NCBI RefSeq assembly: GCF_024170165.1
Contig: NZ_JALJXP010000012.1
Location: 186,001 to 250,000 of the forward strand
DNA: 64,000 bases
Reading direction: 5' to 3'
Source: Pseudomonas nitroreducens
GTDB taxonomy: Bacteria; Pseudomonadota; Gammaproteobacteria; Pseudomonadales; Pseudomonadaceae
Shown: positions 25,532 to 36,334 of the stretch, in pieces
Layout: each line of letters starts with the position of its first letter
How positions within the stretch are numbered: position 1 is the stretch's first letter
Notes under the pieces: model-generated
Told to the model about the DNA's origin: nothing
Seen by the model: the letters and a program-made list of their open reading frames with translations, nothing else
The model's database searches: none
Made by a program: the position numbers and the translations under genes

Positions 25532-27280
25532 ATGTCCTTCGCCCGTTGGCTGCCCGGTCTGGACAGCCTGCTGCACTACCGTTTCGACTGGCTGCCGCGT
25601 GATGTGCAGGCTGGCTTGTCGGTGGCCGCGGTGCAGATTCCCACCGCCATCGCCTATTCGCAGATCATCGGCTTCCCGCCGCAGGTAGGGCTGTACGCCT
25701 GCATCCTGCCAATGCTGATCTACGCCATCGTCGGCAGCTCGCGGCAGCTGATGGTCGGCCCGGACGCCGCCACCGCCGCCATGGTCGCGGCGGCCATCAC
25801 GCCGCTGGCGGCGGGCAACCCGGAGCGCCTGCTGCAGCTGTCGATGATAGTCGCGGTCATGGTCGGAGCGCTGTCCATCGCCGCCGGCTTCGCCCGCGCC
25901 GGCTTCGTCGCCAGCTTCCTCTCGCGGCCCACGCTGGTGGGCTACCTGAACGGCATCGGCCTGAGCCTGATCGCCGGGCAACTGGGCAAGATTCTCGGCT
26001 ACCACAGCGAGACCAGTGGCTTCGTCCGCGGCTTGATAGCCCTGGTGCGCAACCTCGCCGACACGCACCTGCCGACCCTGGCGCTGGGCATCGGCACCCT
26101 GGCGCTGATGATCCTGCTGCCACGCCGCTACCCGAAGATTCCCGGCGCCCTGGTGGGTGTGCTGTTCGCCTCGCTGATCGCCGCCCTGTTCGGCCTGGAC
26201 CAGTACGGCATCAAGCTGCTCGGCGAAGTACCCCAGGGCCTGCCACAGCTGAGCTGGCCGAAGACCAGCGTCGAGGAGCTGGGCAGCCTGTTCCGCGATG
26301 CCATGGGCATCACCATCGTCAGCTTCTGCAGCGCCATGCTCACTGCACGCAGCTTCGCCGCCCGCCACGGCTACGCCATCGATGCCAACCACGAGTTCAT
26401 GGCGCTGGGCATGGCCAACATCGGCGCGGGGATTTCCCAGGGCTTCGTCATCAGCGGCGCCGACTCGCGCACCGCGGTGAACGACATGGTCGGCGGCAAG
26501 AGCCAGCTGGTCGGGGTGGTCGCCGCGCTGGTGATCGGCCTGGTCCTGCTGCTGTTCAGCAAGCCGCTGGGCTGGGTACCGATGCCGGCGCTGGGCGCGG
26601 TGCTGCTGATGGCCGGCTGGGGGCTGATCGACTTCCGCGCGCTGCGCGGTTTCTGGGCGCTGAGCCGGTTCGAGTTCGGCTTGTGCGTGCTGACCACGGC
26701 CGGCGTGCTCAGCGTCGGCGTGCTGCCGGGCATCTTCGTCGCGATCATGCTCGCCCTGCTGCGTCTGCTTTATCTCACCTATCGCCCGCACGACGCGGTG
26801 ATGGGCTGGGTGCATGGCATCGATGGCCAGGTGGAGCTGGAGCAATACCCCAATGCTCGCACCCTGCCGGGGCTGGTGATCTACCGGTTCGACGCGCCGA
26901 TCCTGTTCTTCAACGCCGACTACTTCAAACAGCGTCTGCTGGAAGTAGTGGCCGAAGCACCGAACGCGCGCGCGGTGCTGCTCAATGCCGAGGGCATCCT
27001 CAACCTGGACATCAGCGGCCTGACGTCGCTGCGCGAAGCGCAACAGACCCTCGATGCACAAGGCGTGCACCTGTCCCTGGCGCGGGTGACCGGCGAGACG
27101 CTGGCGATGCTCAAGCGCTCCGGCGCTCTGGGCGAGGTGAAGCCGCCGCTGGTATTCAGCTCGGTACGCGCGGGCGTCAACGCCTACCGGCGTGTCCACC
27201 AGCAGCGCAAGCGCGAACAGGCCGCCGCCGAGCAGGTGGCGTCGGCATCACAGACGGAACTGCCCGACCAGCCCCTGTAG
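25532..27280 (+). CDS. SulP family anion permease with STAS domain
   Basis: A 582-residue SLC26/SulP transporter. The membrane part (residues 10-420) begins [20 protein letters not shown] with the signature [20 protein letters not shown] and [20 protein letters not shown]. Residues 445-555 are the cytoplasmic STAS domain ([20 protein letters not shown], then [15 protein letters not shown]). The family carries sulfate, bicarbonate or dicarboxylates; no cys or carbonic anhydrase gene is nearby to decide. The last 33 bp overlap the 3' end of the convergent chemoreceptor gene. Confidence 0.92.
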   Translation: MSFARWLPGLDSLLHYRFDWLPRDVQAGLSVAAVQIPTAIAYSQIIGFPPQVGLYACILPMLIYAIVGSSRQLMVGPDAATAAMVAAAITPLAAGNPERLLQLSMIVAVMVGALSIAAGFARAGFVASFLSRPTLVGYLNGIGLSLIAGQLGKILGYHSETSGFVRGLIALVRNLADTHLPTLALGIGTLALMILLPRRYPKIPGALVGVLFASLIAALFGLDQYGIKLLGEVPQGLPQLSWPKTSVEELGSLFRDAMGITIVSFCSAMLTARSFAARHGYAIDANHEFMALGMANIGAGISQGFVISGADSRTAVNDMVGGKSQLVGVVAALVIGLVLLLFSKPLGWVPMPALGAVLLMAGWGLIDFRALRGFWALSRFEFGLCVLTTAGVLSVGVLPGIFVAIMLALLRLLYLTYRPHDAVMGWVHGIDGQVELEQYPNARTLPGLVIYRFDAPILFFNADYFKQRLLEVVAEAPNARAVLLNAEGILNLDISGLTSLREAQQTLDAQGVHLSLARVTGETLAMLKRSGALGEVKPPLVFSSVRAGVNAYRRVHQQRKREQAAAEQVASASQTELPDQPL

Positions 27281-29218
27281 CTCACGGCTGAGCTGCGCCA
27301 GCTCGACGCTGGAAGACGCGGTGGATTCCATGGCCTGCGCCGATTCGTCGGCGATGCCACGGATGCTGCTGACGCTGCGACTGATCTCCTCGGCCACCGC
27401 GCTCTGCTGCTCGGAAGCGGCGGCGATCTGCTGGTTCATCTGGTGGATCACCGCCACCGCCGCGGCGATGGTGCCCAGCGCGGCCTCGGTCTGCACCGCG
27501 TCGCCCACGGTCATTTCCACCAGCGCATGACTGCGCTGCATGCGCTGCACCGACGTATTCGCACCATTCTGCAGGGCGGCGATCAGCGTCTCGATCTCGG
27601 CGGTGGATTGCTGGGTGCGCCGCGCCAGCGCCCGCACCTCATCGGCCACCACGGCAAAGCCCCTGCCCTGCTCGCCGGCCCGCGCCGCCTCGATGGCGGC
27701 GTTCAGCGCCAGCAGGTTGGTCTGCTCGGCGACGTTCTTGATCACGTCCAGCACGCTGCCGATGCTCTGGCTCTCGCGGCCGAGCTGTTCGATGCTCTGG
27801 GTGGCTGCGCGCACGGCGTCGGCCAGTTGTTCGATGCGACCGAGGGTCTGGCGTACCACGTCCTGCCCGCTGGCGACCTTGCCGTCGGCCTGTTCGGCGG
27901 AGCTGGCGGCCTCCTCGGCATTGCGCGCCACGTCGTGGACGGTGGCGGCCATCTGGTTCATCGCCGTGGCAACCTGGTCGGTCTCGGCTTTCTGGCTGTT
28001 CACCCCGTGCTGGGTGCGCTCGGTGACGCTGGACAGCGCCTGCGCCGAGGCAGTGATCTGCCCCACGCCGTCGCTGAGGCGGCTGACGATGCCGCGCAGG
28101 CTGTCGGCCATGCTGCCGACCGCGCCCATCAGTTGGCCGACCTCATCCTTGCGCCGCACCTCGATGCTCACGCTGAGGTCGCCTTCGGCAATGCGCCGAG
28201 CCATGCCGATCACCTGGCGCAGCGGTCGCACGATCATCCAGGTGATCAGCAGCGAGGCCAGTGCGCCAACCAGCAGCGCCAGCGCCGCGGAAGCGACGAT
28301 CATCAGCGTGTTGGTGCGCAATTGGCTCTGCATGGCCGCGCGCTGGGCAGCATAGGCATCGTCGACCTGTTGCATGACCAGCGCCGCGCGGTCATTCATC
28401 TGCGCGTGGACCTGCTTTTCCTGCTCCAGGCTGGCGGTGTACTCGTCGAGCTTCTCGACAAAGGCGTTGATGTTGGTGATGACGTCCTTGAGCACCGAAA
28501 CGTAGGTCGGATCGGTGATCGCCTGCTGCAGCTTGGCGGACAGCTCCAGCGCCTCGGCGGCGGACTTGATGCGACCTCCCTGGGCCTTCTCGCCGTCGGT
28601 TTCACCCTCGCCGCCGGCCTCCATGCGTGAGCGCGCCTCGTTCAGGCCCTGCAGCACCAGGCGGTAGAGCTGGCTGACCTGGGCGGCCTGCTGCAGCAGT
28701 TCCTCGCCCTTCTGGCCCTGGGAGTCCTTGAGTTCGTAGGCTCCGTCATCGGCGAGGCTGGATTGCAGGATGTCCAGGCTGTTGGATGCGCCGCTCACCG
28801 ACCAGGTGGCGGCGTCCAGCGACAGACGCCGGCTCTTGCTGGATTTCTCGAAGCTGGCGAAGGCGGCCAGGTAGTCGGCAACGCCCTGCTCCACGCGGGC
28901 CATGGCTGCGGCCTGTTCCGGCCGGGCCTTGAGTCGCGCCACCGCCTCGCCGAGGTTGCCGGCGTGTTCGCGCAGGCGCTTGGCGGAGGTATCGCTGGCG
29001 TCGATCACGAAGTCCTTCTCGCTCTGGCGCATCTCCAGCAACTCGCGGTTGATGGTCGACATATCGCCGAGCAGGTCGAAGCGCTGGGAAATCGCCCGTA
29101 GCGAGGTCACGCCGATCACCGCCACCAGAGCGGTCAGCAACAGCACCAGGCCGAATCCGATGGCCAGTTTCTTCGCCGTTCCCATATCGGCCAGACGACG
29201 CTGCACGAAGGCAACCAT
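27248..29218 (-). CDS. Methyl-accepting chemotaxis protein, HBM-type sensor domain
   Basis: A 656-residue chemoreceptor. TM1 is about residues 23-45 ([20 protein letters not shown]), the helical periplasmic domain spans about 46-305 and, from its length and MRQSEKDFV motif, looks like the helical bimodular (HBM) sensor known from P. putida McpS. TM2 (about 306-330) is followed by HAMP and the signalling hairpin with [20 protein letters not shown]. The ATG at 29218 has GGGGGAGAAGCC upstream. HBM receptors bind organic acids, but the ligand here is unknown. Convergent 33-bp overlap with the SulP gene. Confidence 0.92.
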   Translation of the reverse strand: MVAFVQRRLADMGTAKKLAIGFGLVLLLTALVAVIGVTSLRAISQRFDLLGDMSTINRELLEMRQSEKDFVIDASDTSAKRLREHAGNLGEAVARLKARPEQAAAMARVEQGVADYLAAFASFEKSSKSRRLSLDAATWSVSGASNSLDILQSSLADDGAYELKDSQGQKGEELLQQAAQVSQLYRLVLQGLNEARSRMEAGGEGETDGEKAQGGRIKSAAEALELSAKLQQAITDPTYVSVLKDVITNINAFVEKLDEYTASLEQEKQVHAQMNDRAALVMQQVDDAYAAQRAAMQSQLRTNTLMIVASAALALLVGALASLLITWMIVRPLRQVIGMARRIAEGDLSVSIEVRRKDEVGQLMGAVGSMADSLRGIVSRLSDGVGQITASAQALSSVTERTQHGVNSQKAETDQVATAMNQMAATVHDVARNAEEAASSAEQADGKVASGQDVVRQTLGRIEQLADAVRAATQSIEQLGRESQSIGSVLDVIKNVAEQTNLLALNAAIEAARAGEQGRGFAVVADEVRALARRTQQSTAEIETLIAALQNGANTSVQRMQRSHALVEMTVGDAVQTEAALGTIAAAVAVIHQMNQQIAAASEQQSAVAEEISRSVSSIRGIADESAQAMESTASSSVELAQLSRELQGLVGQFRL

Positions 29219-29492
29219 GGCTTCTCCCCCCATCCGCAAAAGGCGCCGCAGGAAATCCCGAAGGTCTCCTGATCGTTATCGTTGCTTTTGCCCGGAACAT
29301 TAGGAGCGCCGCACACCGACTGGATAGAGGGCGCGGCGGTGATGGCACGGTGATGCTGCAGAGAGATACGTGGAGGTCGTATCCAGAACACTGAAAAGAA
29401 CCTTCCAGGCAGGTATTCAGAAATTGCTGACAGCGAGCCGACAGCCTGACCGTTCAGATTCCGACCCCTGTCCTTCTTCTCCAGGTGCTCGG

Positions 29493-29867
29493 ATGAACGC
29501 CTATTACCAACTGATGCTGCAGCGCCCGCTGGCGGGATTCGCCCAGGAACTCCTGCTGCCGGAGCTGTACCGCGAACAGCGCCGCCTCGATCCGCTGCTG
29601 CTGGCTCGCGGGCAATTGCCGATCCGCCGTTTCGTGTGCCCGCAGGTTGGCGGAGAGGTCGAGCGTGAATGGCCGGACGGCTGGTTCGATGCGCAGGCCG
29701 GCTGGTGCCTGGTGCACGATATCGTCAGCCTGATTCACGGCAGCACGCTGGGCTTTACCCGCCGTGACGCACTGCTCGCGGAACTCTTCGCCCTCGGCGA
29801 ACGGCTGGACGTCGCGCGCATGGGCGACATCCACTGGCAGCTCGGGCTGGAACTGGAATTCGCCTGA
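29493..29867 (+). CDS. Conserved hypothetical protein
   Basis: A 124-residue acidic soluble protein with no recognised domain: MNAYYQLMLQRPLAGFAQEL at the start and GDIHWQLGLELEFA at the end. Codon usage and length look genuine. The start at 29493 is chosen as the first ATG that leaves a proper promoter region towards the divergent chemoreceptor; the Shine-Dalgarno is weak. It converges on the flavin reductase gene. In the 274-bp spacer to the chemoreceptor there is an inverted repeat GATACG-N7-CGTATC (29365-29383). Confidence 0.6.
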   Translation: MNAYYQLMLQRPLAGFAQELLLPELYREQRRLDPLLLARGQLPIRRFVCPQVGGEVEREWPDGWFDAQAGWCLVHDIVSLIHGSTLGFTRRDALLAELFALGERLDVARMGDIHWQLGLELEFA

Positions 29868-29891
29868 CGCCGCTGCGCCAGGCGCGGCGTC

Positions 29892-30500
29892 CTACTTCGG
29901 ACGAATCATGCTGAAGGTGTCGCGGGTGTAGCTGTACTGGGTGCCGCCCAGGCGCCCGACCAGATCCAGCTTCGCCGGATCGACGTGGCGCTCGTCCAGC
30001 ATCACCGACTCGTCGATGTGCGCCAGCAGCACGCGGGCGAAGATCAGCATGCTGGAGGGATTTTCCGCCGGGTACGGCAGGATTTCCGCCAACTGGCATT
30101 CGAAGGCCACCGGCGCGCCGACCACGCGGGGCGGCGCCACGCGTTCGCTGGGCACCGTGGCAATGCCGGCGTGCTCGATCTCGCTGACGCCGTGGGGCAG
30201 CCAGGCGGCGGTGGCGTTCATGTTCTCGGCCTGAGCGGCGCTGACCAGGTGGATCACCAGCTCGCCGGTCTCGCGCACGTTGCGCAGGGTGTCCTTGACG
30301 CTGCCGTCCTCGCGCACGCTGGTGTTGACCAGCAGGGTCGGCGGCGAATCGCTGATGACCTGGAAGAAGCTGAACGGCGCCAGGTTGCTCTGGCCGTCCG
30401 CGGACAAGGTGCTGACCCAGGCGATCGGCCGCGGCGTGACGGTGGAGGCCAGCCAGCGGTAGGCCTCGGCCTTGGACAGTTGGGTTAAGTCGAGTTGCAT
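29892..30500 (-). CDS. Flavin reductase family protein (DIM6/NTAB-like)
   Basis: A 202-residue FMN-binding split-barrel protein. The N-terminus LSKAEAYRWLASTVTPRPIA with WVSTLSADGQSNLAPFSFFQ is the hallmark of this family; SYTRDTFSMIRP ends it. Members reduce flavin or bind FMN in unknown reactions. ATG at 30500 is chosen because it gives the standard start; the frame is open upstream without support. The lipoprotein gene lies 77 bp upstream on the same strand. Confidence 0.9.
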   Translation of the reverse strand: MQLDLTQLSKAEAYRWLASTVTPRPIAWVSTLSADGQSNLAPFSFFQVISDSPPTLLVNTSVREDGSVKDTLRNVRETGELVIHLVSAAQAENMNATAAWLPHGVSEIEHAGIATVPSERVAPPRVVGAPVAFECQLAEILPYPAENPSSMLIFARVLLAHIDESVMLDERHVDPAKLDLVGRLGGTQYSYTRDTFSMIRPK

Positions 30501-30577
30501 GAGCTGATCCTGGCAGAACGGCGGGCGATGCGGTGGGAAAGGCACGGGCCGCTTCACGCGGCCCGGCGATACGCGGC

Positions 30578-30856
30578 TCAGCGGCCGGCGCGGGATTCCT
30601 TGATGTAGAAGCGCGCGCGGCTGGCCTTGTCGGCGCAACCGTCGTAGGCCTCGACCTGCTGCTGGGTCTTGGCGGCGGTCAGCAGACCGACGGCCTTGGA
30701 GTAGCTGACGGTGCCGGCGAAACCTTCGGCCTTGGCCAGGTCCAGTTCGTGCCAGGCGGTGTTCAGCTCGTTGGCGCAGCTGTCACGGTTGACGGTCTTG
30801 CCCGAGCAGCCGGCGACGGCGAGCAGCAGGGCGATGATCAGGGGAATGCGCGGCAT
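30578..30856 (-). CDS. Small lipoprotein
   Basis: A 92-residue protein with a lipoprotein signal peptide, MPRIPLIIALLLAVAGC, in which the lipobox LAVAGC ends at Cys17, followed by SGKTVNRDSCANEL. The mature part is helical with two further cysteines. Position +2 is Ser, so outer membrane sorting is expected. Function unknown. Same strand as the flavin reductase gene. Confidence 0.8.
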   Translation of the reverse strand: MPRIPLIIALLLAVAGCSGKTVNRDSCANELNTAWHELDLAKAEGFAGTVSYSKAVGLLTAAKTQQQVEAYDGCADKASRARFYIKESRAGR

Positions 30857-31008
30857 GACGAAACTCCTGGAAGTATTCGGGGGTGAATCCAGCTTAGAAC
30901 GCGGCGCAGAGGCCTGCCGGACGGCGCCGCAGTATGCCATCGGACGGATGGCATTCAAGCGGCTACTACACTGTTTGCCCACGGGGTATCCCGACAAGGA
31001 GAAGGATC

Positions 31009-31356
31009 ATGGTGCACCAGGGCAGCTGCCATTGCGGGCAGATCGCGTTCGAAGTGGAAGGGGATGTCGGTGAAGTCGTGTCATGCAACTGCTCGATCTG
31101 CCGGCGCAAGGGCTCGCTCCTGTGGTTCGTGCCGCGCGGCAAGCTGAAGCTGACGACTCCTGAGAGTGCGATGAGCACCTATACGTTCAACACCCATCGC
31201 ATCGAACACCGTTTCTGCCCCACCTGCGGCTGTGCGCCGCTGGCCTATGGCGCCATGCCGGACGGCACGCCGATGGCGGCGATCAATGTGCGCTGCCTGC
31301 CGGGCGTGGACCTGGCGGGGCTGACGGTGAAGGAGTACGACGGCAAGAGCGTGTGA
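31009..31356 (+). CDS. GFA family zinc-binding protein
   Basis: A 115-residue protein of the glutathione-dependent formaldehyde-activating enzyme (GFA/CENP-V) family. Zinc cysteines are seen in GSCHCGQIAFEVEG, VSCNCSICRRKG and FCPTCGCAPLAYG. Start ATG follows AAGGAGAAGG closely. Despite the name, most members have no proven activity on formaldehyde. Stand-alone gene followed by repeats. Confidence 0.9.
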   Translation: MVHQGSCHCGQIAFEVEGDVGEVVSCNCSICRRKGSLLWFVPRGKLKLTTPESAMSTYTFNTHRIEHRFCPTCGCAPLAYGAMPDGTPMAAINVRCLPGVDLAGLTVKEYDGKSV

Positions 31357-31389
31357 GACGGCCCGCCCCATCCAGCACGAGCAACCGCC

Positions 31390-31530
31390 TGTAGGAGCGA
31401 ACTTGCTCGCGAACCGCACCCTGCCAGCCGCACCGGCAAACGCCTGAGTAGGATGGCGTGGAGCGAAGCGATACCCATCGCTCTCATGCACCGACAGCAG
31501 CATGGGTATCGCAAGCTCCACCCATCCTAC
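31390..31530. repeat. Half family A element and family E inverted repeat
   Basis: A half family A copy at 31390-31416, then a long palindrome at 31448-31530: left arm GTAGGATGG, GTGGAGC, GCGATACCCAT and right arm ATGGGTATCGC, GCTCCAC, CCATCCTAC. Only this one family E copy is in the window. Confidence 0.75.
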
Positions 31531-31595
31531 GTTGGTGCTCCGTCGTGATGCCGGTGCGGGCCGGTATGGCCCGCACCTGTAGGGGAACGCCGGGA

Positions 31596-32696
31596 TCAGC
31601 GCTCGGCGCGGAAACGCAGGTACTCGACCACTTCGTCCTGGGTGCCGCGGAACTCCACGCGTTCGCCCTTGCTCTCGCGCTGGAAGGCATACATCGGGTC
31701 GTAATACTCGCCGAGCAAACCTTCGATCCAGCCCCGGTGCAGGTCCACCGCGCCGCTGCGCTTCTGCTCTTCCAGGGCTTCATCCATGATCGCAGCGAGG
31801 CGCTGGTAACGCTCGCCGCCCAGGCGCTTGACGATGCCCGACAAGCTCTTGCGCAAGTACGCGGCGAAGGAGTCGAAACCGCCCTCCTCGCCGACCACCT
31901 GCACGTGGTCGGCGCACAGGTCGACCACATAGTCCTTGAGGATGCGCTCCACGCGCTGCTCGAAGCTGTCTTCCAGCCATACCAGCGGGTAGTGCTGCAT
32001 GCCCTGGTACAGCTCCAGCGGCACCGAGCAGCTGCCGACGATGCGGCCTTCGTCCTCCAGCACGAACTGCTCCATGCCGGCGTGGCGCTTTTTCAGGATG
32101 TCGATGGCCAGGCGGTTTTCGAAATCGATCTGAGCAGGCTGCGGCGTGGCGCGGCGGCCGAAGGCGGAGCCGCGATGGTTGGCGTGGCCTTCCAGGTCCA
32201 GGCTGTTGGCCAACTGGGCGATGACTTCGGTCTTGCCGGTGCCGGTCAGGCCGCCCACCAGCATGAACTGGCATTCCTCAACGGCGGCGCGGGTGGTGTC
32301 GAAGAGGAAACCGCGCATCGCCTTGTAGCCGCCGACCACCCGCGGGTACTCGATGCCGGCCTCGGTCTTCAGCCATTGCTGGGTGATCTGCGAACGCAAT
32401 CCGCCACGGAAGCAGTACAGGTAGCCCTCGGGGTTGGCCCTGGCGAAGTTCGCCCAGGCTTCGATGCGCTCGGCCTTGAGCTTGCCCATGACCAGCTCGT
32501 GGCCCAGGGCAATGGCCGCCTGCTGGCCGTTCTGCTTGTAGCAGGTGCCGACCTTCTGCCGCTCGATGTCATTCATCAGCGGCAGGTTGATCACGTTGGG
32601 GAACGCGCCCTTGTCGAATTCGACCGGGGCGCGCACGTCCATCATCTTCACATCGCCGAGGAACAGCTCGCGGTAGTGGCGGGTGTTGTCGCGCAT
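31596..32696 (-). CDS. selU: tRNA 2-selenouridine synthase
   Basis: A 366-residue enzyme (SelU/MnmH) that replaces sulfur by selenium in wobble 2-thiouridine of tRNAs using selenophosphate. Residues 1-130 form a rhodanese domain with active site [12 protein letters not shown]; the second half is a P-loop domain with [17 protein letters not shown]. Its ATG overlaps the selD stop codon by one base (TGATG), so translation is coupled and the selenium donor is made from the same transcript. Confidence 0.95.
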   Translation of the reverse strand: MRDNTRHYRELFLGDVKMMDVRAPVEFDKGAFPNVINLPLMNDIERQKVGTCYKQNGQQAAIALGHELVMGKLKAERIEAWANFARANPEGYLYCFRGGLRSQITQQWLKTEAGIEYPRVVGGYKAMRGFLFDTTRAAVEECQFMLVGGLTGTGKTEVIAQLANSLDLEGHANHRGSAFGRRATPQPAQIDFENRLAIDILKKRHAGMEQFVLEDEGRIVGSCSVPLELYQGMQHYPLVWLEDSFEQRVERILKDYVVDLCADHVQVVGEEGGFDSFAAYLRKSLSGIVKRLGGERYQRLAAIMDEALEEQKRSGAVDLHRGWIEGLLGEYYDPMYAFQRESKGERVEFRGTQDEVVEYLRFRAER

Positions 32697-33730
32697 CACA
32701 TCACCTCGACCGCGTGACGCTGTCGGCCGACCAGTTCGCCGATGGGCGCCAGGTCCATGCCCAGCTCCTTCGCCGTGGCGAGGAACTGCGCCTCGCCGTC
32801 CGGCTCCACCGCCACCAGCAGGCCGCCGCTGGTCTGCGGGTCGCACAGCAGCAGCTTGTGCAGCTCGGGCAGCGGCGCGATGCGCTCGCCGTAACTGTCG
32901 AAGTTGCGCAGGGTGCCGCCGGGCACGCAACCGGCTTCCAGGTAGTACTCGACGCTGGCCAATCGCGGCACGGCGTCATAGCTCACGCGCGCGGTCAGGC
33001 CGCTGCCGTCGGCCATTTCCACCAGGTGGCCGAGCAGACCGAAACCGGTGACGTCGGTCATCGCCTTCACGCCCTCGAGCTTGCCGAAGCGCGCGCCGGG
33101 CTTGTTCAGGGTGCACATCCAGTCGCGGGCGAGGCCCACGTCCTCGGCGCGCAGCTTGGCCTTCTTCTCGGCGGTGGTGAGGATGCCGATGCCCAGCGGC
33201 TTGGTCAGGTACAGCTTGCAGCCGGCAGTAGCGGTGTCGTTACGCTTCATGAAGCGCTTCTCCACCAGCCCGGTGACGGCCAGGCCGAAGATCGGCTCGG
33301 GAGCGTCGATGGAGTGCCCTCCGGCCAGCGGAATGCCGGCTTCGTCGCAGACCTTGCGGCCACCGGCGATCACTTCGCGGGCGATTTCCGGCGCCAGCAC
33401 GTTCACCGGCCAACCGAGGATGGCGATGGCCATCAGCGGGTCGCCGCCCATGGCGTAGATGTCGCTGATGGCGTTGGTGGCGGCAATGCGGCCGAAGTCG
33501 AAGGGATCGTCGACGATCGGCATGAAGAAATCGGTGGTGGACACCACGCCGCGCTCGGCGTCGATTTCGTAGACGGCGGCGTCATCGCGCGAGGCGTTGC
33601 CGACCCACAGCCTGGGGTCGAGGTTCTGCGCGCCGCTGCCCGCGAGGATGACCTCCAGGACCTTGGGGGAAATCTTGCAGCCACAGCCGGCACCATGGCT
33701 GTACTGGGTCAGGCGGATCGGTTCGCTCAT
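32696..33730 (-). CDS. selD: Selenide, water dikinase
   Basis: A 344-residue enzyme that makes selenophosphate from selenide and ATP. The N-terminal glycine-rich active-site motif is [13 protein letters not shown], with cysteine, not selenocysteine, at the catalytic position. [35 protein letters not shown] and [13 protein letters not shown] are family signatures. The start [13 protein letters not shown] at 33730 fits the family; a 42-bp longer frame is unsupported. It is the first gene of selD-selU. Confidence 0.96.
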   Translation of the reverse strand: MSEPIRLTQYSHGAGCGCKISPKVLEVILAGSGAQNLDPRLWVGNASRDDAAVYEIDAERGVVSTTDFFMPIVDDPFDFGRIAATNAISDIYAMGGDPLMAIAILGWPVNVLAPEIAREVIAGGRKVCDEAGIPLAGGHSIDAPEPIFGLAVTGLVEKRFMKRNDTATAGCKLYLTKPLGIGILTTAEKKAKLRAEDVGLARDWMCTLNKPGARFGKLEGVKAMTDVTGFGLLGHLVEMADGSGLTARVSYDAVPRLASVEYYLEAGCVPGGTLRNFDSYGERIAPLPELHKLLLCDPQTSGGLLVAVEPDGEAQFLATAKELGMDLAPIGELVGRQRHAVEVM

Positions 33731-33838
33731 CGGGAGGCTCCGGGCAGGGAAATCAAACGGCGATTCTAGCAAAGCCCGGCTTGGCGCGGCCGCTGCCCCG
33801 GGCGTATCGTCGCAGGGTTCGTAACTCGGAGTTGCCCC

Positions 33839-34876
33839 ATGTCAAAACAGATCGCGCTGGTACTCGGTTCCGGCGGCGCGCGCGGTTATGCGCATATCGG
33901 AGTGATCGAGGAGATCGAACGGCGCGGCTATGAGGTGGTGTGCATCGCCGGCTGCTCGATGGGCGCGGTGATCGGCGGCATCTACGCCGCCGGAAAACTC
34001 GGCGAATACCGCGACTGGGTGGAAAGCCTGGACTACCTCGACGTGCTACGCCTGCTCGACGTCAGCTTCCGCCTCGGCGCCATCCGTGGTGAGCGGGTCT
34101 TCGGCAAGATCCACGAAATGCTCGGCGAGATCGACATCGAGCAGCTGCCGATCCCCTACACGGCAGTGGCCACCGACCTCACCAACCAGCAGGAAATCTG
34201 GTTCCAGGAAGGCTGCCTGCACCAGGCCATGCGCGCCTCGGCGGCGATCCCCAGCCTGTTCACTCCGGTCATGCAGGGCACCCGCATGCTGGTGGACGGC
34301 GGCCTGCTGAACCCGCTGCCGATCGTGCCGGTGGTGTCGACCCATGCCGACCTGATTGTCGCGGTCAACCTCAACGCCACCAACCAGCGCCAGTATTCGC
34401 TGCCGGTGATCGAGCGCCCCGCGGCACTCAAGGGCCGTTTCGACTCGGTGATTTCCGGGCTGTCGAACAAGCTCAGCTTCTTCCGCCGCGGCGACGTCGA
34501 ACCGCCACCCGAACTGATCGCCGACGCCCTGCTGCACCCGGTGCCGGCCGCCTCCGAAGAGCCCGCCGAGCCGGAAATGCAGCAACCCGCCGCCGCCCCG
34601 CAGGCCAAGGGCTCGCCGCGCTCGGCCACCGGCAGCCATGTGATCGACAGCAGCAGCCCGGCCTCGCTGCTGGAGCTGGTGAACCAGAGCTTCGAGGTGA
34701 TGCAGACATCGCTCGCGCAGTACAAGATCGCCGGCTACCCGCCGGACATCCTGATCAACGTGCCCAAGCGGGTCTGCCGCTTCTTCGAGTTCTACAAGGC
34801 CCCCGAACTCATCGCCCTCGGCCGGCAGATCGCCAGCGATACGCTGGATCGGTATGAGGCGGAGAATCCTTACTGA
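33839..34876 (+). CDS. Patatin-like phospholipase (RssA-like)
   Basis: A 345-residue cytoplasmic patatin-domain protein. The oxyanion loop [18 protein letters not shown], nucleophile motif [13 protein letters not shown] (GxSxG) and catalytic Asp in [12 protein letters not shown] form the complete Ser-Asp dyad. No signal peptide and no outer-membrane barrel, so it is unlike PlpD. Residues 235-285 are a low-complexity, Pro/Ala-rich insert before a conserved C-terminal helix region. Substrate unknown. Divergent from selD. Confidence 0.9.
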   Translation: MSKQIALVLGSGGARGYAHIGVIEEIERRGYEVVCIAGCSMGAVIGGIYAAGKLGEYRDWVESLDYLDVLRLLDVSFRLGAIRGERVFGKIHEMLGEIDIEQLPIPYTAVATDLTNQQEIWFQEGCLHQAMRASAAIPSLFTPVMQGTRMLVDGGLLNPLPIVPVVSTHADLIVAVNLNATNQRQYSLPVIERPAALKGRFDSVISGLSNKLSFFRRGDVEPPPELIADALLHPVPAASEEPAEPEMQQPAAAPQAKGSPRSATGSHVIDSSSPASLLELVNQSFEVMQTSLAQYKIAGYPPDILINVPKRVCRFFEFYKAPELIALGRQIASDTLDRYEAENPY

Positions 34877-35601
34877 TCGGGCTGGTGCTCTTCCGACAAG
34901 AGCGATGAATCGCGGGCAGGTTTCGACTTTGGGCGGTTCGCGAGCAAGCTCGCTCCTACGAAGAGCCTGCGCATTGATCCGGCTTTGGCTTTGGCTCTTG
35001 AAGACTTCCAGAGAAATATCCGCGCACTCCGAAGGGCCCCGTTCAGGAGGCCTCGTTGAAGCGCAGTTTCAGGGGTTGAGCGACATGGATGTCGCGAGAG
35101 CGGCGATGGGCCAGGGATGGCCCTTCGACGCGTGCCCCTGAAACTGCGATTCAACGAGGGAATTTTTCGCCCCAAGCGAAAAACCGGATGTCCGGGGCAA
35201 GACCTTTGCCTACTTTGGGGCGTTTGCCAAAGTAGGTCGCCCGAGGGGGCGAAACACGAAGCCCGCGCGTACGCCGAAGCGGCGCATGAACACCCAGCCC
35301 GAGGCGAGGGCATCGCGGACAAAGTCCGCTCCTACGAGATCAAAAGCCCCTCACCCTGACCCTCTCCCGCAAGCGGGAGAGGGGACCGTTCGGCACAAGG
35401 CGAAACGATGGCGTCAGCCCCCCGACCGTCCCGCCAAACAGGGCCTGCAGCCAGGATCGAGCAGATAAGGCGCCCTGGCCAACTATCCCAGAAACAGGTT
35501 TGTAGGGCGCATAACGCGCCAGCGTTATCCGCCGCGGTGGCATCGGCGGATAACCCGTCCCGGGTTATGCGCCCTACTCGTAACGAACTGGCACCGTGCG
35601 T
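34877..35601. other. 725-bp repeat-rich intergenic region
   Basis: No gene found. From left: a half family A element at 34928-34960, a multi-hairpin element at 35051-35252, a half family B-type element at 35316-35336, a family C palindrome variant at 35351-35384 (CCCTCTCCCGCAAGCGGGAG) and a complete family D palindrome at 35502-35577. Short open frames here read through these repeats and are not credible genes. Confidence 0.75.
35051..35252. repeat. Multi-hairpin repeat element
   Basis: Outer 25-bp arms (35051-35075 with 35135-35159, 24 of 25 pairs) enclose two perfect hairpins, GCGACAT-GG-ATGTCGC (35080-35095) and GGGCCA-GGGA-TGGCCC (35108-35123). Three more follow: TTTTTCGC/GCGAAAAA (35163-35183), CCTACTTTGG/CCAAAGTAGG (35209-35236) and TCGCCC/GGGCGA (35237-35252). 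Confidence 0.8.
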
Positions 35602-36294
35602 TCAGCCCTCGCGCAAGCGATAACCGACGCCTGCCTCGGTCACGATAAACCGCGGCGTCGCCGGATCATCCGCGAGCTTCTGCCGCAGGTGCCCCACCAC
35701 CACCCGCAGGTAATGCGTGTCCTCGGTATGCGTCGGCCCCCAGATATCCTTCAGCAATTGCTGCTGGGTCACTACCCGGCCCACATGGCGCGCCAGGGTC
35801 GAGAGCACCGCGTACTCCTTGCGCGTCAGCGAGACCTCCTCGCCATCCAGCAGCACCCGCCGATAGGAGAAATCCACACTCAGCGGCCCCACCACAACCA
35901 CCGCCTCCTGCGTCTCGCCACTGGCCCCCTGGCGCAGCAGCACACGGATGCGCGCGAGGAATTCCTGGATGCCGAAGGGTTTGGTCACGTAGTCGTTGGC
36001 ACCGCTGTCCAGCGCCAGCACCTTCTCGCTTTCGCTGGCGCGCACCGAGAGCACCAGCACCGGCACCTGCGACCACTCGCGCAGTTCGCGCAGCACGTCC
36101 TGGCCGTCCTTGTCCGGCAGGCCGAGGTCGAGCACCACCAGGTCCGGGCGGCCCAGCGCGGCCTGGGCCAGGCCCTCTTCGCCGGTGCCGGCTTCGAGCA
36201 CCTTGTAACCGCCGGCGCTGAGGCTGATACGGAGGAACTTGCGGATCTGCGGTTCGTCGTCGACGACCAGGATGGTGGCGGCGCTGGCGTTCAT
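35602..36294 (-). CDS. kdpE: KDP operon response regulator
   Basis: A 230-residue OmpR-type response regulator. The receiver has ILVVDDEPQIRKFLRISL, phospho-acceptor Asp in VVLDLGLPDKDG and the Lys of NDYVTKPFG. The winged-helix domain has LTRKEYAVLSTLARHVGRVV, LLKDIWG and LRVVVGHLRQKLADDP. ATG at 36294 is used because it begins the receiver. It follows kdpD by 40 bp and switches on kdpFABC at low potassium in the known systems. Confidence 0.96.
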   Translation of the reverse strand: MNASAATILVVDDEPQIRKFLRISLSAGGYKVLEAGTGEEGLAQAALGRPDLVVLDLGLPDKDGQDVLRELREWSQVPVLVLSVRASESEKVLALDSGANDYVTKPFGIQEFLARIRVLLRQGASGETQEAVVVVGPLSVDFSYRRVLLDGEEVSLTRKEYAVLSTLARHVGRVVTQQQLLKDIWGPTHTEDTHYLRVVVGHLRQKLADDPATPRFIVTEAGVGYRLREG

Positions 36295-36334
36295 CGGCAG
36301 TCCGGACTGGCTGGGGGCGTCCAGCTTGAGCCTT

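Noticed and set aside
25424-27199. 591-codon minus-strand frame opposite the SulP gene
   Set aside because: Low-complexity Gln/His/Asp-rich shadow; SulP has full motifs.
32694-32698. Possible in-frame TGA selenocysteine read-through at the end of selD
   Set aside because: The TGA is the normal selD stop overlapping the selU ATG; no SECIS-like hairpin follows and catalytic Cys is already present in SelD.
35117-35359. Short open frames in the multi-hairpin region
   Set aside because: They read through nested palindromes, lack Shine-Dalgarno sequences and known domains.
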